From contig OU343060.1 in assembly GCA_910593695.2 (NCBI GenBank), positions 12,501,358-12,565,357 on the forward strand: 64,000 nucleotides of DNA. The letters run 5' to 3'. The translations under genes and the position numbers were made by a program. A model generated the notes under the pieces. That model was not told where the DNA came from. It saw only the letters and a list, made by a program, of their open reading frames with translations, and made no database searches. The DNA is from Ocypus olens. Taxonomy: Eukaryota; Arthropoda; Insecta; Coleoptera; Staphylinidae. Shown piece after piece: positions 11,979 through 21,741 of this stretch (positions within the stretch are counted from its first letter, which is position 1; every line of letters starts with the position of its first letter).

Positions 11979-12720
11979 CTTACAAAAAGAGAAAAGAGAA
12001 GAAATAGAATCAATGAAATCGGCATCAAAGCTCTTGGCGAATAAACATTAATTACTAACTCCATTCAAGAAATATATAAAGAGTTGTATAGTGATGGGGA
12101 TGAGCTAGTCAGGAATTTGTGATGGGTTATTTTAAGAATTGTTGATAGATTTAGTGTGAATTGATAGTGAAATAGTAATGGTGATCACATGTTTAAAGTT
12201 TTATCTGTAATGTACGTGTGTTCTTTATCTTTTGTTTCAACTTTTTTAGGGAAAATTTTTATGAAGTAAAAGGCTGGTCTCTAATGTATGTGTAAGAATA
12301 TTTTATTTCAGCATCTACAGAAACATTGATTTGCCATTTATATTTAACCAATGTCCTTAAAATAAGATTTTTTTACCCGGTTTTTAAAAAATCATTCGGA
12401 AACGGGGCCAAAAATTTAAAAAAGTGTCCCGATCAATTTTAGATATTTTGTTTAAGAATATTTTAAGACATACCGGGATAGTACAGTTCCGACGGTTACG
12501 GAGGAGATATATTTTTTTTTTTTGGAAACGTGCAAAAATCGAAAATCTGAGTTTGAAACTAAACGACGGGACCGGTTCTAAAAGCTTGTCCAGTTATCTG
12601 GCCGTCGATCTGCGTGCAAAAACTAACACAATTTTACCGAATAAGGCCCCGACAAGGGGTGAGGTTAAGGGATACTTTATTTATGTTTATTTTCATTTTA
12701 TTTCAGCTTGTAATAGTATA
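11979..12720. other. otp intron 1, proximal part
   Basis: Next to the homeobox exon there is AT-rich DNA without clear repeats up to ~12300. From there a degenerate tandem motif starts (CAGC..TA.AGAAACA..GAT and TTTAACCAA), which reappears at 13200-13640. A short open stretch at 12424-12735 has no recognisable protein similarity. Confidence 0.5.
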
Positions 12721-12727
12721 TTATTAA

Positions 12728-12834
12728 ACGAGTGAGAAAGTTGGCCATTGCCACAAGGGTGAAGTTTGCAACACGAGCCGTAGGCGAGTGTTGCAATTGA
12801 CCCGAGTGGCGATGGCCTACTTGTTCACGAGTTG
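12728..12834. repeat. Long hairpin with CGAGCCGTAGGCGAG apex
   Basis: Arms CGAGTGAGAAAGTTGGCCAT and TGCCAC (from 12728) pair with GTGGCGATGGCC and the TTGTTCACGAG that follows (to 12834). The inner stem GCAACAC/GTGTTGC closes a CGAGCCGTAGGCGA apex at 12775-12788. The same apex sequence recurs on a different stem at 18384-18456. It probably belongs to a non-autonomous DNA element. Confidence 0.6.
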
Positions 12835-12837
12835 AAT

Positions 12838-13165
12838 ACTATACTTTTTCGCATCATATTAAATAATTACCTAAAGATTTTTATGTTTGTATTAAATTAT
12901 AACGAATAATTTTTCTATTTGGAAATTGCGGCAGTTCGCTGACAAAAAAAATAGTAACCATGGTAACAACTAAACTGTTGGGCAATGAAATCGCTATCAT
13001 TTGATTGGACGTCACCTGTTGGGCAATGAAACCGCTATCATTTGATTGGACGTCACCTGTGGAGAAAATGATTCGGCCGAATAATGGACAGCTTTCTCAA
13101 TCCAAAACGATTTAACAACGTTTATATTATTTAATAAGATGCGAAAAAGAAATATTATATTTTGA
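12838..13165. mobile_element. Inverted-repeat element with internal 41-bp duplication
   Basis: CTTTTTCGCATCATATTAAA (12844-12863) is inverted at 13125-13155 (TTATTTAATAAGATGCGAAA). Between them TGTTGGGCAATGAAATCGCT...GACGTCACC occurs twice in tandem (12976-13016 and 13017-13057), differing at about one base. It may be one element together with the hairpin just upstream. No coding capacity. Confidence 0.5.
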
Positions 13166-13199
13166 AGAAATAAAACTTTCTCATTTGTGTTTAAGGAAC

Positions 13200-13640
13200 T
13201 TCCTTTTCTATATGAAATAAATTAAATCGTGCTGCAAGAGCGCAGAAGAAGGTAAAGAAGCCATAAATTCCCTGTTATGTTTTATTAAATTTTAAATCAG
13301 TTTTTAAAGAAACATCGATATCTCATTCATGCTTAACCAACTCTCCCTTTCAGCTTTTGTAGAAACACTAATTTTACATGCATTCTTAAACCAACTTTCT
13401 TTGCAGCTTTTGAAGAAACATACATTTTTTATTTATGTTTAACCAATCGTCGTTTTCAGCTTTTAATTAAAAAACTAAAGAGTACTGAGTGGTGAGTTGG
13501 TATCACAGGGCAAGGCCTACATTCCCACATTTATGTTCTATCAAATCTTATTTCAGAATTTAAAGAAACACTAATATGTCATTGATGCTTAACCAACTTT
13601 TTTTTCAGCTTTTGTACAAACGCCGACTTTTCATTTATGC
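13200..13640. repeat. Degenerate ~60-110-bp tandem repeat
   Basis: The segment TTCAGCTTTTGTAGAAACAC ... ATTTATG(C/T)TTAACCAA(C/T)T recurs at about 13290, 13350, 13405, 13550 and 13600, with related copies at 12310-12360. Copies are diverged and irregularly spaced, consistent with an old decayed array in otp intron 1. Confidence 0.5.
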
Positions 13641-13835
13641 ACTTCATTTATGGCTTTTTACCGAGCCCTGCCCGCTATGCATGGCACACTATTAACTAAT
13701 AAAAGAGACAAGAAAGTTCACTTCTCGATAGCAACAAACATTCGCGAGTACTTCGGCTTTCTACCAAAAGCATGGCCCGTTAGAAATAGCACGTTAATAA
13801 AAGCAAATGACATTGGTCGTGTTGTCTCGATATCG

Positions 13836-13970
13836 ATTTTTTTTCAGAAAACTTTGAAATCGCCTCAAAACTTATACTTCCTCAAGAAACAATTTTTGGA
13901 AACATTTTCACGATTACAATTCTTTCCCATACTTCGTAATGGAGAAAATAAAAAGTTACTATTGATACCA
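13836..13970 (-). mobile_element. MCE left-end relic (copy 2)
   Basis: On the minus strand it reads TTTTCTCCATTACGAAGTAT, GGGAAAGAATTGTAATCGTG and on to TTTCCAAAAATTG, a diverged copy of the first ~130 bp of MCE. Everything internal is missing. Flanked by otp intron sequence. Confidence 0.65.
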
Positions 13971-14129
13971 TATTTTTTGACAGTATTTTTCCCCGAAAAG
14001 TGAATCATGAGAATCGCGCCTTAACAAAGATACATGTTTATATTGTATAAGTGGCTCCACCATCAACATGTCCCACGAGCCGCCACTGCAATTTCACCCA
14101 GACATACCATTCTAGCTCTCGCCTTCACC

Positions 14130-14345
14130 CTCCTACCTTTTTGCTCCCTCACTTCTTCGCACCCATTTATTCAATGTTCCCACGCATCTTTTCTTCTTCA
14201 CAAAAGTTGCACCTCATGTATTCCTCTCCCATCCACACCTTCCTGCCCTTCTCTTCATTCCTACATCTGAACCTTGCCAACTGGCGGACTTCATCTAGCT
14301 TCCTCAGCGCTACAGGTCTGCGAACACCTGCAGTTCTTGATAGTT
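14130..14345 (-). pseudogene. Decayed LINE C-terminal zinc-knuckle fragment
   Basis: The minus frame reads ALRKLDEVRQLARFRCRNEE, then KVWMGEEYMRCNFCEEEK, then a stop. The pattern R.R..NE....VW...E.RC.FC is the usual end of jockey/R1-type non-LTR retrotransposon ORF2 proteins, where a Cys/His knuckle follows the RT. In-frame stops and missing His/Cys residues show it is dead. It lies downstream, in the sense direction, of the RT pieces at 14577 and 15384. It may be the end of the same element or a separate insertion. Confidence 0.5.
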
Positions 14346-14576
14346 CGGGTTATAGCTAATGTTCTGTATTTTTGATTGCCTCCCCTGCAACTCAACTGTG
14401 GTAACCACTTCCCTCTCTATCTTCTCCCCTCGCGCTACGGCACCCACCTTACTCATTCACCTTCGTTTGCTTATGTTGTAGTGAATGTTTCTTTCTACAG
14501 AATAATATGCAGAAATATTTGTCAGTATTAAGATACCAAGAAAGTTATATCAAAATCATCCTGTATACACAAACAA

Positions 14577-14722
14577 TCACTAACTTATTTTAAATATTTT
14601 AATATCGTCAGCATATATCAGTAACTTAGTACTTCTTACAACATCGCATATGTTATTAAGGAATATCATGAACAAGATTGGTCCATAATGGTAATCTTGT
14701 GGGACCACAGAAGTAACAGGAA
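14577..14722 (-). pseudogene. Non-LTR reverse transcriptase fragment with YADD box
   Basis: The minus frame reads PVTSVVPQ, then YGPILFMIFLNNICDVVRST, then KLLIYADDIKIFK. These are RT motifs B (SGVPQGS-like, degraded here) and C (YADD, plus positions 14601-14615) of jockey-type LINEs. Stops follow directly. It is in the right order and strand to continue the RT fragment at 15384-15680, from which it is separated by ~660 bp of inserted DNA. Confidence 0.75.
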
Positions 14723-14745
14723 AAGAGTCGGCCTTTATAGTTATT

Positions 14746-14852
14746 TAAGCGACAAGGAACGTAAGGACGTATTAACATTTGAAGTAGGCGAATACGAGCT
14801 GAGGCGGAGCCTGCTGAAAATGTTAATTGTCATTACGTTCCGTGTTGCTTAT
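14746..14852. repeat. 107-bp imperfect palindrome
   Basis: TAAGCGACAAGGAACGTAA pairs with TTACGTTCCGTGTTGCTTA at the other end, and the inner arms TTAACATTT/AAATGTTAA pair perfectly. The apex (CGAGCTGAGGCGGAGCC) resembles the CGAGCC..AGGCGAG apices at 12.77 and 18.42 kb. It lies at the point where the LINE RT is split, so it probably belongs to the inserted DNA. Confidence 0.65.
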
Positions 14853-15079
14853 TAATTCTTTTTCCCTACCGGAAATATAATACTTAAAAAAGATCAGAAA
14901 ATATACTAAAATACGGCTTGTAGCATTTGGGATTAAAATTTTTATAGTCACCTATGCATCCAATGGCAACCCAGCAACCAAGAAAACAATTTCGGATTTT
15001 GTTCGTTTGGGTCAATCCAGTTTTTGTGGGCATGGATGCAAACGAAGCTGCGAATATTGCGTGTTAGAACCTGTTATCG

Positions 15080-15190
15080 ACAAAATCGAAAAAGTTATGT
15101 GTCCTGTTACGACTCTTTTAAGCAGTGGTTATGTAAAAAGGATGCCGATGCTGTAGGTATAGTCGAAAATGTATTGCTTGCCTATATGTT
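15080..15190 (+). pseudogene. Possible Crypton/tyrosine-recombinase-like N-terminal fragment
   Basis: The frame reads SCYDSFKQWL, then DADAVGIVENVLLAYMLE. This resembles the 'Y..F..W...K......ENVLLAYF.EL' segment found in insect ZMYM2/Crypton-derived proteins. Only this motif matches, and the following residues and early stop do not. It sits in the DNA that splits the LINE. The assignment rests on recall of a family pattern and is weak. Confidence 0.25.
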
Positions 15191-15383
15191 GGAGCGTTAC
15201 GTTTCTGTTTATTATTTTCCTAGGTCCGTAAGTAAAAATTAAGGACAACAAACAACACGAATGTTATCAGCCACTTACTGTACCTGTAACCATGCATGCA
15301 ATGCTTATTTACGTTGTCGGTAGCGGAAAAAAAAAATTCCTCGAATTTTTTGAGTGCGATCTGTTAGAAAAGACCCTAACCAA

Positions 15384-15680
15384 TTAACTGTAACCGTTGT
15401 GAAAACGAAGCCGTTCTATTTTATTTAAAAGTAAAGTATGATTCACTCTATCAAATGCCTTACAGAAATCAACCACCTGCACATAGTCACCTATTGCATC
15501 TGATAGATACTGTTTATAGTAAAGCAAATTTGAGACAATTGACCTATTTGGATAGAATCCATTTAGACAGCGAGTAATTAAATTACGGGACATGCATGAA
15601 ATCTGCAACGATTTGATCTTAAAGTTTGGGGATTGCGGACTGAATGCATGTGCCTCCATACTTATTAACTAGCTTATGAT
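15384..15680 (-). pseudogene. Jockey-like LINE reverse transcriptase fragment
   Basis: The minus frame contains LNGFYPNRSIVSNLLYYKQY, then LSDAIGDYVQVVDFCKAFDR, then VNHTLLLNKI. This matches RT motifs 2a-A of jockey/I-type LINEs (QHGF.P.RSTV.NLL, DFSKAFD.V.H..LL.KL), including the first catalytic Asp of the DFCKAFD box. Upstream the frame breaks (KLVNKYGG-type residues in another frame) and it ends at ~15384. The rest of the RT core, with YADD, is at 14577-14722. Confidence 0.8.
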
Positions 15681-15689
15681 TACCAGCTT

Positions 15690-16880
15690 TGTAAATACTA
15701 TAACTGAACTTCAATTGTTCATATTTCCAATAATAATTAACGCAATAAAAATAGCTTTGAAAAACAAAATAATTAACGCATTTTTGAAACGTTTTCTCAT
15801 CGAGGATATTTCACATTAATAAAGGCTATGTAAAAGCGGAAGTTTTTATCGGTATCAAAATTAGTGGACCATGATTCGTTTTTATTTTCTAACGAATGTC
15901 AGACATTAGCTATCACTTCTATCAAGACCATGTACAGCACGTATTTCTGAAAGTATAGAAGAAGGTCATCCATTACTTTATAGTCAAGAAAGTGTTCCGG
16001 GCAGGTTTACACAGGTTTTTTTTTACAGGTATCTGTAAAAATTGGGGTTTTCACTGTTATATTAATTATTTAAAAATATTAACAACTCATGAAGATATAT
16101 GAGAGAACGAAACTACTGTACCGTTTTTTGGACCACTGTGTATATAAGAAATATATCAGGACCCGAGCTACTGCTTAATTATCAAATCGAATAATTCTTA
16201 TTTAGATGCTGACGATTAATCTATCCAAAACTTGATGAATATTGAAATGATAACTGACTGTTATTATCGTTAACATAAACGGTTTTAAAATATTCACTAA
16301 ATATATAGGTAATATCATAACCGTTACAAACTTTAACGTATAATCGAGGGGATTGATTCTTTATTATAATGTTTGCGTACATGCGACCTAAAATACTTTA
16401 GATTGCAAGTTATTTCTGTATTAATATCAAGGAGAAATTGATTGTACTGTAAAATACTAAGTTGTTTACATCTGCTACGAAGATTTGAAAAATGGTAGTA
16501 ATCATCTAAGCATCCACTATTTTTATACTTTTAATGTGCACATGGGCGTCCGCAGGTGAGAGCAAGGGGGGGGGGGCAGCTGCCCCCTCCTGGAAAATGA
16601 ATTTATTAAATTAAAGTAATATTTTATATATTAAACTTGTATGTAGTCGTCAAATGTATACTTTAACAATCACATCAAAATTAGGAATTATAACAAAAAG
16701 TATGTTCGATGAATCCGAAAAAAGTTGACGTACAACGACGAGCGGGCACGGTTCCACCCGACGCGTATAATTCAGTGCGATCGAATAAAAGTTAGTCAAA
16801 GTTGGTCATGAGCCAAAATTCCTAAACTTATTGACAAGTCAAGCTGGCGTATATCGATATTTTCAAATTTTTTGTGTTTT
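15690..16880. other. Unique or decayed intronic DNA
   Basis: No exon is seen. TTTTTTGGACCACTGTG (16122-16138) resembles a Tc1/mariner terminus, and 16541-16600 has a G-run/GGCAGCTGCC block. Otherwise I recognise nothing here. Confidence 0.3.
16541..16600. mobile_element. Possible DNA-transposon terminus (GGGCGTCCGCAG...GGCAGCTGCC)
   Basis: CATGGGCGTCCGCAGG is followed by a G-run and then GGGGCAGCTGCCCCCTCC, which is palindromic. Ends of this form are common on insect hAT-like and other DNA transposons. No partner terminus or target duplication was found. Confidence 0.25.
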
Positions 16881-16889
16881 TTGTTCATG

Positions 16890-18200
16890 ACCTGCTTTGA
16901 TTATTTTTTCTCGCTACTGTACATTTTTTGTAAATTGTAAATTGTCATTTTCAGCAGTCGAAATTTTCTTTTTTTCTTTTAATATCAGAAAATGCCACTT
17001 TTGATTGTAAAAATCCACAATTTTTGGATGCTACTAATTTCTTTATTTACTGTTGAATCGTACCGTTTGTGGTGGCAGAAATGCAGAATTTTTGACAATT
17101 TGTAATTGTTACTTCTGACCATTGGAAATTTCCCTTTCTTAATTTTGAAAAATGCCGATAGTGACAGTAGAAATGCTCAAATTTTGGCATTTGGAATTTT
17201 TCTTTTTATTGTTGAAATGAAACCGCTTTCAGTAATGAGCAATTTTTGACAGTCCAGAAAAGTTATTTCTGGCAATTGAAATTTTCTTTTTACTGCCAAC
17301 GTGCCATTTGTGATGGTAGATATGTGCGATTTTTGACAATTCGAAATCGTCATTTTTAGCAGTTGAAATTTTCTTTTTTTCTGAAATCAAAAAATTTCGT
17401 TTTTGAGAGTAAAATTCCACAATTTTCGGCACCCTCTAATTTCCTTGTTTACCGCTGAATCGTGCCGTTTGTGATGGCAGAATTGCAGAATTTTTGACAA
17501 TTCGAAATTATCATTTTTGACGGTTACAAATGTATCTTTTTACTATTGAAAAATGCCGTTCTGACAGTAGAATTGCACAATTTTTGACAATTTGTAATTG
17601 TTACTTTTGGCCGTTGGAAATTTCCCTTTTTTAATATTGAAAAATGCTGATAGTGACAGGAGAAATGCTCAAATTGTGACAGTCTAACATTTTTGGCATT
17701 TAGAAAATTTCTCTTTATTGTTAAAACGTGCCGTTTTTAGCAATGAGCAATTTTTTACAGTTTTGAATAGTTATTTTCAGCAATTGCAAATTTCCTTTTT
17801 ACTGCTAAGTGCCATTTGTGATAGTAGTGCTATTATTGACAGTTCGAAATTGTCATTTTTAGCAGTTGAAATTTACTTCTTTTTTAATATCAAAAAATGT
17901 CGTCTTTGATAGTAAAAAACTATAATTTTTGGCAGCTGCAAATTTCATTTTTTACAGTTGAATCGTGCTGTTTGTGGTGGCAGAAATGCAGAATTTTTGA
18001 CAATTCGAAATTGCCATTTTTAGCAGTTAAAATTTTCATTTTTTTAATATTAAAAAATGCCGTTTTTGATAATAAAAATCCACAATTTTTGACTGCTTCA
18101 AATTTCTTGACGTGCCGTTTGCGGTGGTGGAAATGCAGAATTTTTGACATTTCGAAATTGCCATTTTTAGCAGTTAAAATTTTCAATGTGATTCCTGAAC
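16890..18200. repeat. SatC diverged tandem repeat, ~505-bp higher-order spacing
   Basis: Sub-units contain TTTTTGACAATTCGAAATTG, CATTTTTAGCAGTTGAAATT, AAAAATGCCGTTTTGA and TGGTGGCAGAAATGCAG. The block starting GAGCAATTTTTGACAGT at ~17238 recurs at ~17746 with the same order of following sub-units, so the higher-order spacing is ~505 bp. Copies are clearly diverged. It lies in otp intron 1. Its CTGTCAAAAAT-type words resemble SatD's. Confidence 0.75.
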
Positions 18201-18227
18201 CCTCCAAATAGCGTGAATAAAAGGGCC

Positions 18228-18480
18228 ATAACGGTTCATTCTTTCACGCTTTTGCGTGAAAAAAAGTGCCGTAGCGGTTCATTTTTCAACGTAACTAAAA
18301 AATTGTTTGCGCAAAGTTTTATCAAATTTATAAATTTATTTAAAGTTACGGACGTTGTATGAAACTCGAGAGTAAACAATTTTTTTTTCACTTGTAGGAA
18401 TTGCCGCACTCGCCTTCGGCTCGGGCGGCAATCTTTCCTACTCGTGAAAAAAAGTATTACTTTACTCACTTGTTGCATAA
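18228..18480. mobile_element. Hairpin-bearing repeat element
   Basis: The best part is the hairpin at 18384-18456. Arms TTTTTCAC-TTGTAGGAATTGCCGC and GCGGCAATCTTTCCTA-CTCGTGAAAAAAAG flank an ACTCGCCTTCGGCTCG apex. Upstream, GTGAAAAAAAGTGCCGTAGC (18257-18276) echoes the GTGAAAAAAAGTATTAC of the right arm, and GCCATAACGGTTCATT / GCCGTAGCGGTTCATT form a short direct repeat. No protein is encoded. Confidence 0.55.
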
Positions 18481-18871
18481 ATAACTATTTTCCCAGCTTA
18501 CTTTACCAGGCTACATGTTTTATTCAATTGATAATTAATTTGATAGCTCTAGTGATGATAATAAAATAATACTATAAATTGGACTTTCAGTTTTAAAATT
18601 GTACAAAGCGACATCTTCGTTAGGAAGCATTTAAATATACATGTTTATAGGAACTTTTTTTTTCTTCTGATATAAGTTTCCCGGAAACAATATGAACCAT
18701 CCTGTACATTGCAAAATTTACTACTGTGACTACAGTTTCAACAATATACTAGTGATGTGATGACTATATATCGATTTATGGTCAAAACTACAATCGTGGT
18801 GTTATCTCTATTTTTCGTATTGCAGCATAACAAAGTTTCTTTATTTCGAAAATTCTACCATTATATATTAC

Positions 18872-19591
18872 AAAATGGTGATGTGGCCATCATGTTACTT
18901 TCTCCGACTTGATGGTATCATTTATATTTACGCTTTCATGATTTATTTTCAATTTAAATCATATTTTAAATGTCCATCGAACGTTTCGTAGACTCGGGTG
19001 AAACTGACGTTTAAAACGTCAAAATTATGAAAGATGGAAAAATTATACTTCAAATTCAAACACTTAGTTTACTCAGAAACTAAAGGGATTTCGAAAAAAA
19101 CTTATTCTTTGTAAGTTGTTCATTTTAGCATTCTCTACAATTATTATTAACATAAATTTGCTGTAACTATTATCGTTTTATAATTATAAACCAAAAATAA
19201 AATAAAAATAATACATTTTTTTCTCGAATAAAAATGATTTTATGAAAAATGTTTTCAAGCAAAAGATGTTTATTTCTTTGTTGTCTTCAATTTTTGTTTA
19301 AATGTTTTTGTAATATTTTTCATGCTTAAGAAAATATTGGCAAAAAACAAACACCCCCAATTTTACCAAAAGCTTTTCAGTTCTTCGGATTATTCAAAGT
19401 TTCATATCAATTGCTCTATTCGTTTTTGAGATATAGCGCGGACAGACAGACACACACACAGATACATTTTTTTTTTCAGAAATTGTTGAAATGGCGTCTA
19501 GGGACCCCAAAACGGATATTTCCTTAAAAGAAATTTTGAAAATTTTTTCACAATCACAATACTTTCTCGTACTTCGTAACGGAGAAAGTAA
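18872..19591 (-). mobile_element. MCE element, near full length, minus orientation (copy 3)
   Basis: It runs in minus orientation from the ACTTTCTCCGTTACGAAGTA end (19571-19590) to the GATGGCCACATCACCATTTT end (18872). It includes the ACGGATATTTCCTTAAAAG block (19513), a short CA microsatellite (19448-19462), the CTATTCGTTTTTGAGATA block and the AAACGTCAAAATTATG block. The microsatellite is much shorter than in copies 6 and 7. It lies in otp intron 1. Confidence 0.85.
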
Positions 19592-19718
19592 AAATTTAAC
19601 ACTGACTGTAGCCTCGATAATAAAGTAGTCAGCATCAAACTAATCATTAACTTATAGTCGAAACTACAATTATAGTATTGTTTATGCTGGAGGCTTCTAC
19701 TTCGTTATACATTTTAAA

Positions 19719-19816
19719 TATTATAATAAAACACTTTTAACTTTGTTTTGTAACAAAGTCACAAAAATAAACATACAAGTTATACAAAACAAAGTTAAAA
19801 GTGTTTTATTATAATA
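19719..19816. repeat. Perfect 34-bp inverted repeat
   Basis: TATTATAATAAAACACTTTT plus AACTTTGTTTTGTA (19719-19752) is exactly inverted at 19783-19816, with a 30-bp spacer. It may be a small foldback element; the sequence is not seen elsewhere in the window. Confidence 0.85.
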
Positions 19817-20044
19817 CAATTATAGTGTTCATTTTTGTAATACACTGTTGGATAAGAAAGTTTAAGGGTTCCATTTCGAAAGTTTAACTCAAGATGTACC
19901 AATCGAGTCCGCGCTTCCGGCATTTAAGGAATTTGTAAGTCGTTGATTTATGCTGAGTACATGTTTATTTTATCTTCACTATGTTTTCAGGGAAAATTGC
20001 AAAATTTTCGAACTTTTTTTTTTGCTCATCACTTTCTTCCGGAC

Positions 20045-20270
20045 ATACTTTTTAGCTTGTGCCGGTTGCACCGCGTGCCGTGTGGGTTCGAATCCCAGCA
20101 CGGCCGAAAGATTTTTCGGGGATCGAGAAGTATTCGGTCGGGTCCATGGTTGTTGTGTATACGTCTGACATTATTCATTTATTCATCCAAAAATTAAAAA
20201 CAAATAATTAAAATAGTCGATGTGACTGAATGGCTCATGCCTAAGTCAAAAAAAAAATACTTTTTAGCTT
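20045..20270 (+). mobile_element. tRNA-derived SINE with 14-bp target-site duplication
   Basis: A 198-bp body (20059-20256) is flanked by perfect copies of ATACTTTTTAGCTT (20045-20058 and 20257-20270). It has a polymerase III B-box, GGTTCGAATCC (20085-20095), inside GTGCCGTGTGGGTTCGAATC-CCAGCACGGCC, and ends in a poly(A) run (20248-20257). No clear A-box precedes the B-box, so it is probably 5'-truncated or has a short head. The intact duplication suggests a recent insertion in otp intron 1, on the strand opposite to otp. Confidence 0.88.
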
Positions 20271-20689
20271 TTTCAAAAGAATCAAGAGTCGACTCACAAA
20301 AAATAATTATTTCGCCCACCTCTAATCTCCATAAATGTAATGAAAAGCAACAATGTGAATGAAACAGCAGTTAAAAAAAAAAAACCAATTGCCTTGTGTT
20401 ATGAATGCTGAGAATTTTGAAACACACATTATCTGAATTAAAATTCAAAATTTAATTATGGGATACCTCGTAGTAAAGGTTTTATTTCATCAAATATTTT
20501 GAAGGCATCTTCCAACAACACAAAAAATAATTGTACTTTGTAATAAATGGAAGTTTCATAGGTTTACCATCAATTATGTTAATAATATTTTAAACTAGTT
20601 TTAATGTACTCCTAAGAGATACATACCTACCATCATCATAAAAATTCAGATAATACATCTAACACTCACTAAAGATTAGTTCATTTTGA

Positions 20690-21032
20690 AAACTATTTTA
20701 GGCACAGTTCAGCATACCACCGACGGCACGGGTATACCAACACTAGACATTCAACGGTGGTAAACTAGCAACGGCAGCACCGGACCTGGAACAGATCAGC
20801 ATGATCGCGTTTTCGGATATGAACTGAAAGTATCAAAGAGTGAGCGTGTATCGTGACGATCTGGGAAAATGGGATGAGGACGCGTGTACCCTTAATTGCA
20901 TGGCCTACCGGAGCCAGCCAGGAATATTGGCCTAATGAGGGCGAGGCAGCTTCAATTTAGCCCCATTTAACTAGCCTATCGTTAGTACGCTGAATCACTA
21001 AAGACTTTAGCGCCAATTAGTGGCCCCCACTA
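20690..21032. promoter_or_regulatory. Non-repetitive GC-richer block beside otp exon 1, candidate conserved element
   Basis: This ~340-bp block is unlike the surrounding AT-rich DNA and contains GCCAATTAGTGG (21012-21023), CCTAATGAGG and TTTAACTAGCC, homeodomain-type cores next to the exon 1 donor. I see no reading frame consistent with an exon. The call as a candidate intronic enhancer rests on composition and position only. Confidence 0.35.
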
Positions 21033-21038
21033 ACTTAC

Positions 21039-21063
21039 CGACAGAGCCCAGATTGTTGAGCAT
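21039..21063 (-). CDS. otp: otp first coding exon
   Basis: On the minus strand an ATG (21063-21061) opens MLNNLGSV plus the first base of a Gly codon, followed by a strong GTAAGT donor (21038-21033). The split codon (G|GA, phase 1) is completed by the homeobox exon acceptor at 11978, giving MLNNLGSV-G-IKEMCGED. Phase match, consensus donor and a short N-terminus beginning ML as in vertebrate OTP support the call. Intron 1 would be ~9.06 kb and contains SatC, MCE, LINE and SINE insertions. The alternative is a chance ATG beside a donor-like site. Transcript data would decide. Confidence 0.68.
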
Positions 21064-21380
21064 TATGTGGTATGCTGCTGCTGCTGCACCCAGAAGGTCT
21101 CCACACTGACGCACTGCACTGTTTATTTAATGAGTACTGATTTGATACTGAATTGTGAATATGTTCTTCATTCCCCGGGATATGCCGCGTGTGGGTGGGG
21201 AAAACGGTCCGAGGACGGTAGGTACAGTGGGCGCGGCCTAAAACGGGTGGGCGTGGCCTGGTGCGTACTCCGGGCGGGATTGGTCCGCGCCGGGAACGAG
21301 GGGCTTCCTCCGGTTTACCCTTCGCGCTCTTTCCGGTGCTCGGCTGCTTGGGCTGATGAAAAATATCTGAATGAATCTTC
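21064..21380 (-). promoter_or_regulatory. GC/CpG-rich promoter and 5'UTR region, probable otp promoter
   Basis: Bases 21180-21360 are strongly GC- and CpG-rich in an otherwise AT-rich window. They include two GGGCGTGGCC/GGGCGCGGCC GC-boxes and an inverted CCAAT (GATTGGTC, 21278-21285). A (CTG)n run at 21072-21086 lies between it and the proposed otp start codon, i.e. in the 5'UTR. Position just upstream of exon 1 on the minus strand suggests a promoter for otp. No TATA box is evident. Confidence 0.5.
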
Positions 21381-21741
21381 TAAATTTTTATTATATCGCT
21401 CGGAGACCCTTCAAAGGCCGTTCAGAAATTTTCAATATATCGCCTGTTGGATCTCGTTAACATTCCGTTCGATTCGTACAAACTCTTCGGCGACGGTTTC
21501 GTTTAATATTCATGCCATGAAATATTCAGGTGTAAACATCCGCAAATAGTTTAAATTCGGTCAAAAGTTATTAAATAAAACAATGTAAAAACCGTTTAAG
21601 TTTACAAAACCTGTCACTTCAAGCTCTCCCAAACTCATAGTCAAGACCCTGCTGCGAAATCTTTTACAGCGCCCCCCCATTTTTTTTGAAGCCACTAGTG
21701 GTAATAAATATTAAAGTTTGCCGATAAACCTCACACCAATG

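Noticed and set aside
14034..14359. Plus-strand Ser/Pro/Leu-rich frames
   Set aside because: The minus strand here reads as a decayed LINE C-terminus; the plus frames are its antisense.
20059..20110. A tRNA gene
   Set aside because: It has only a B-box/T-arm-like stretch, no complete cloverleaf, and sits inside a poly(A)-tailed unit with a target duplication, so it is a SINE.
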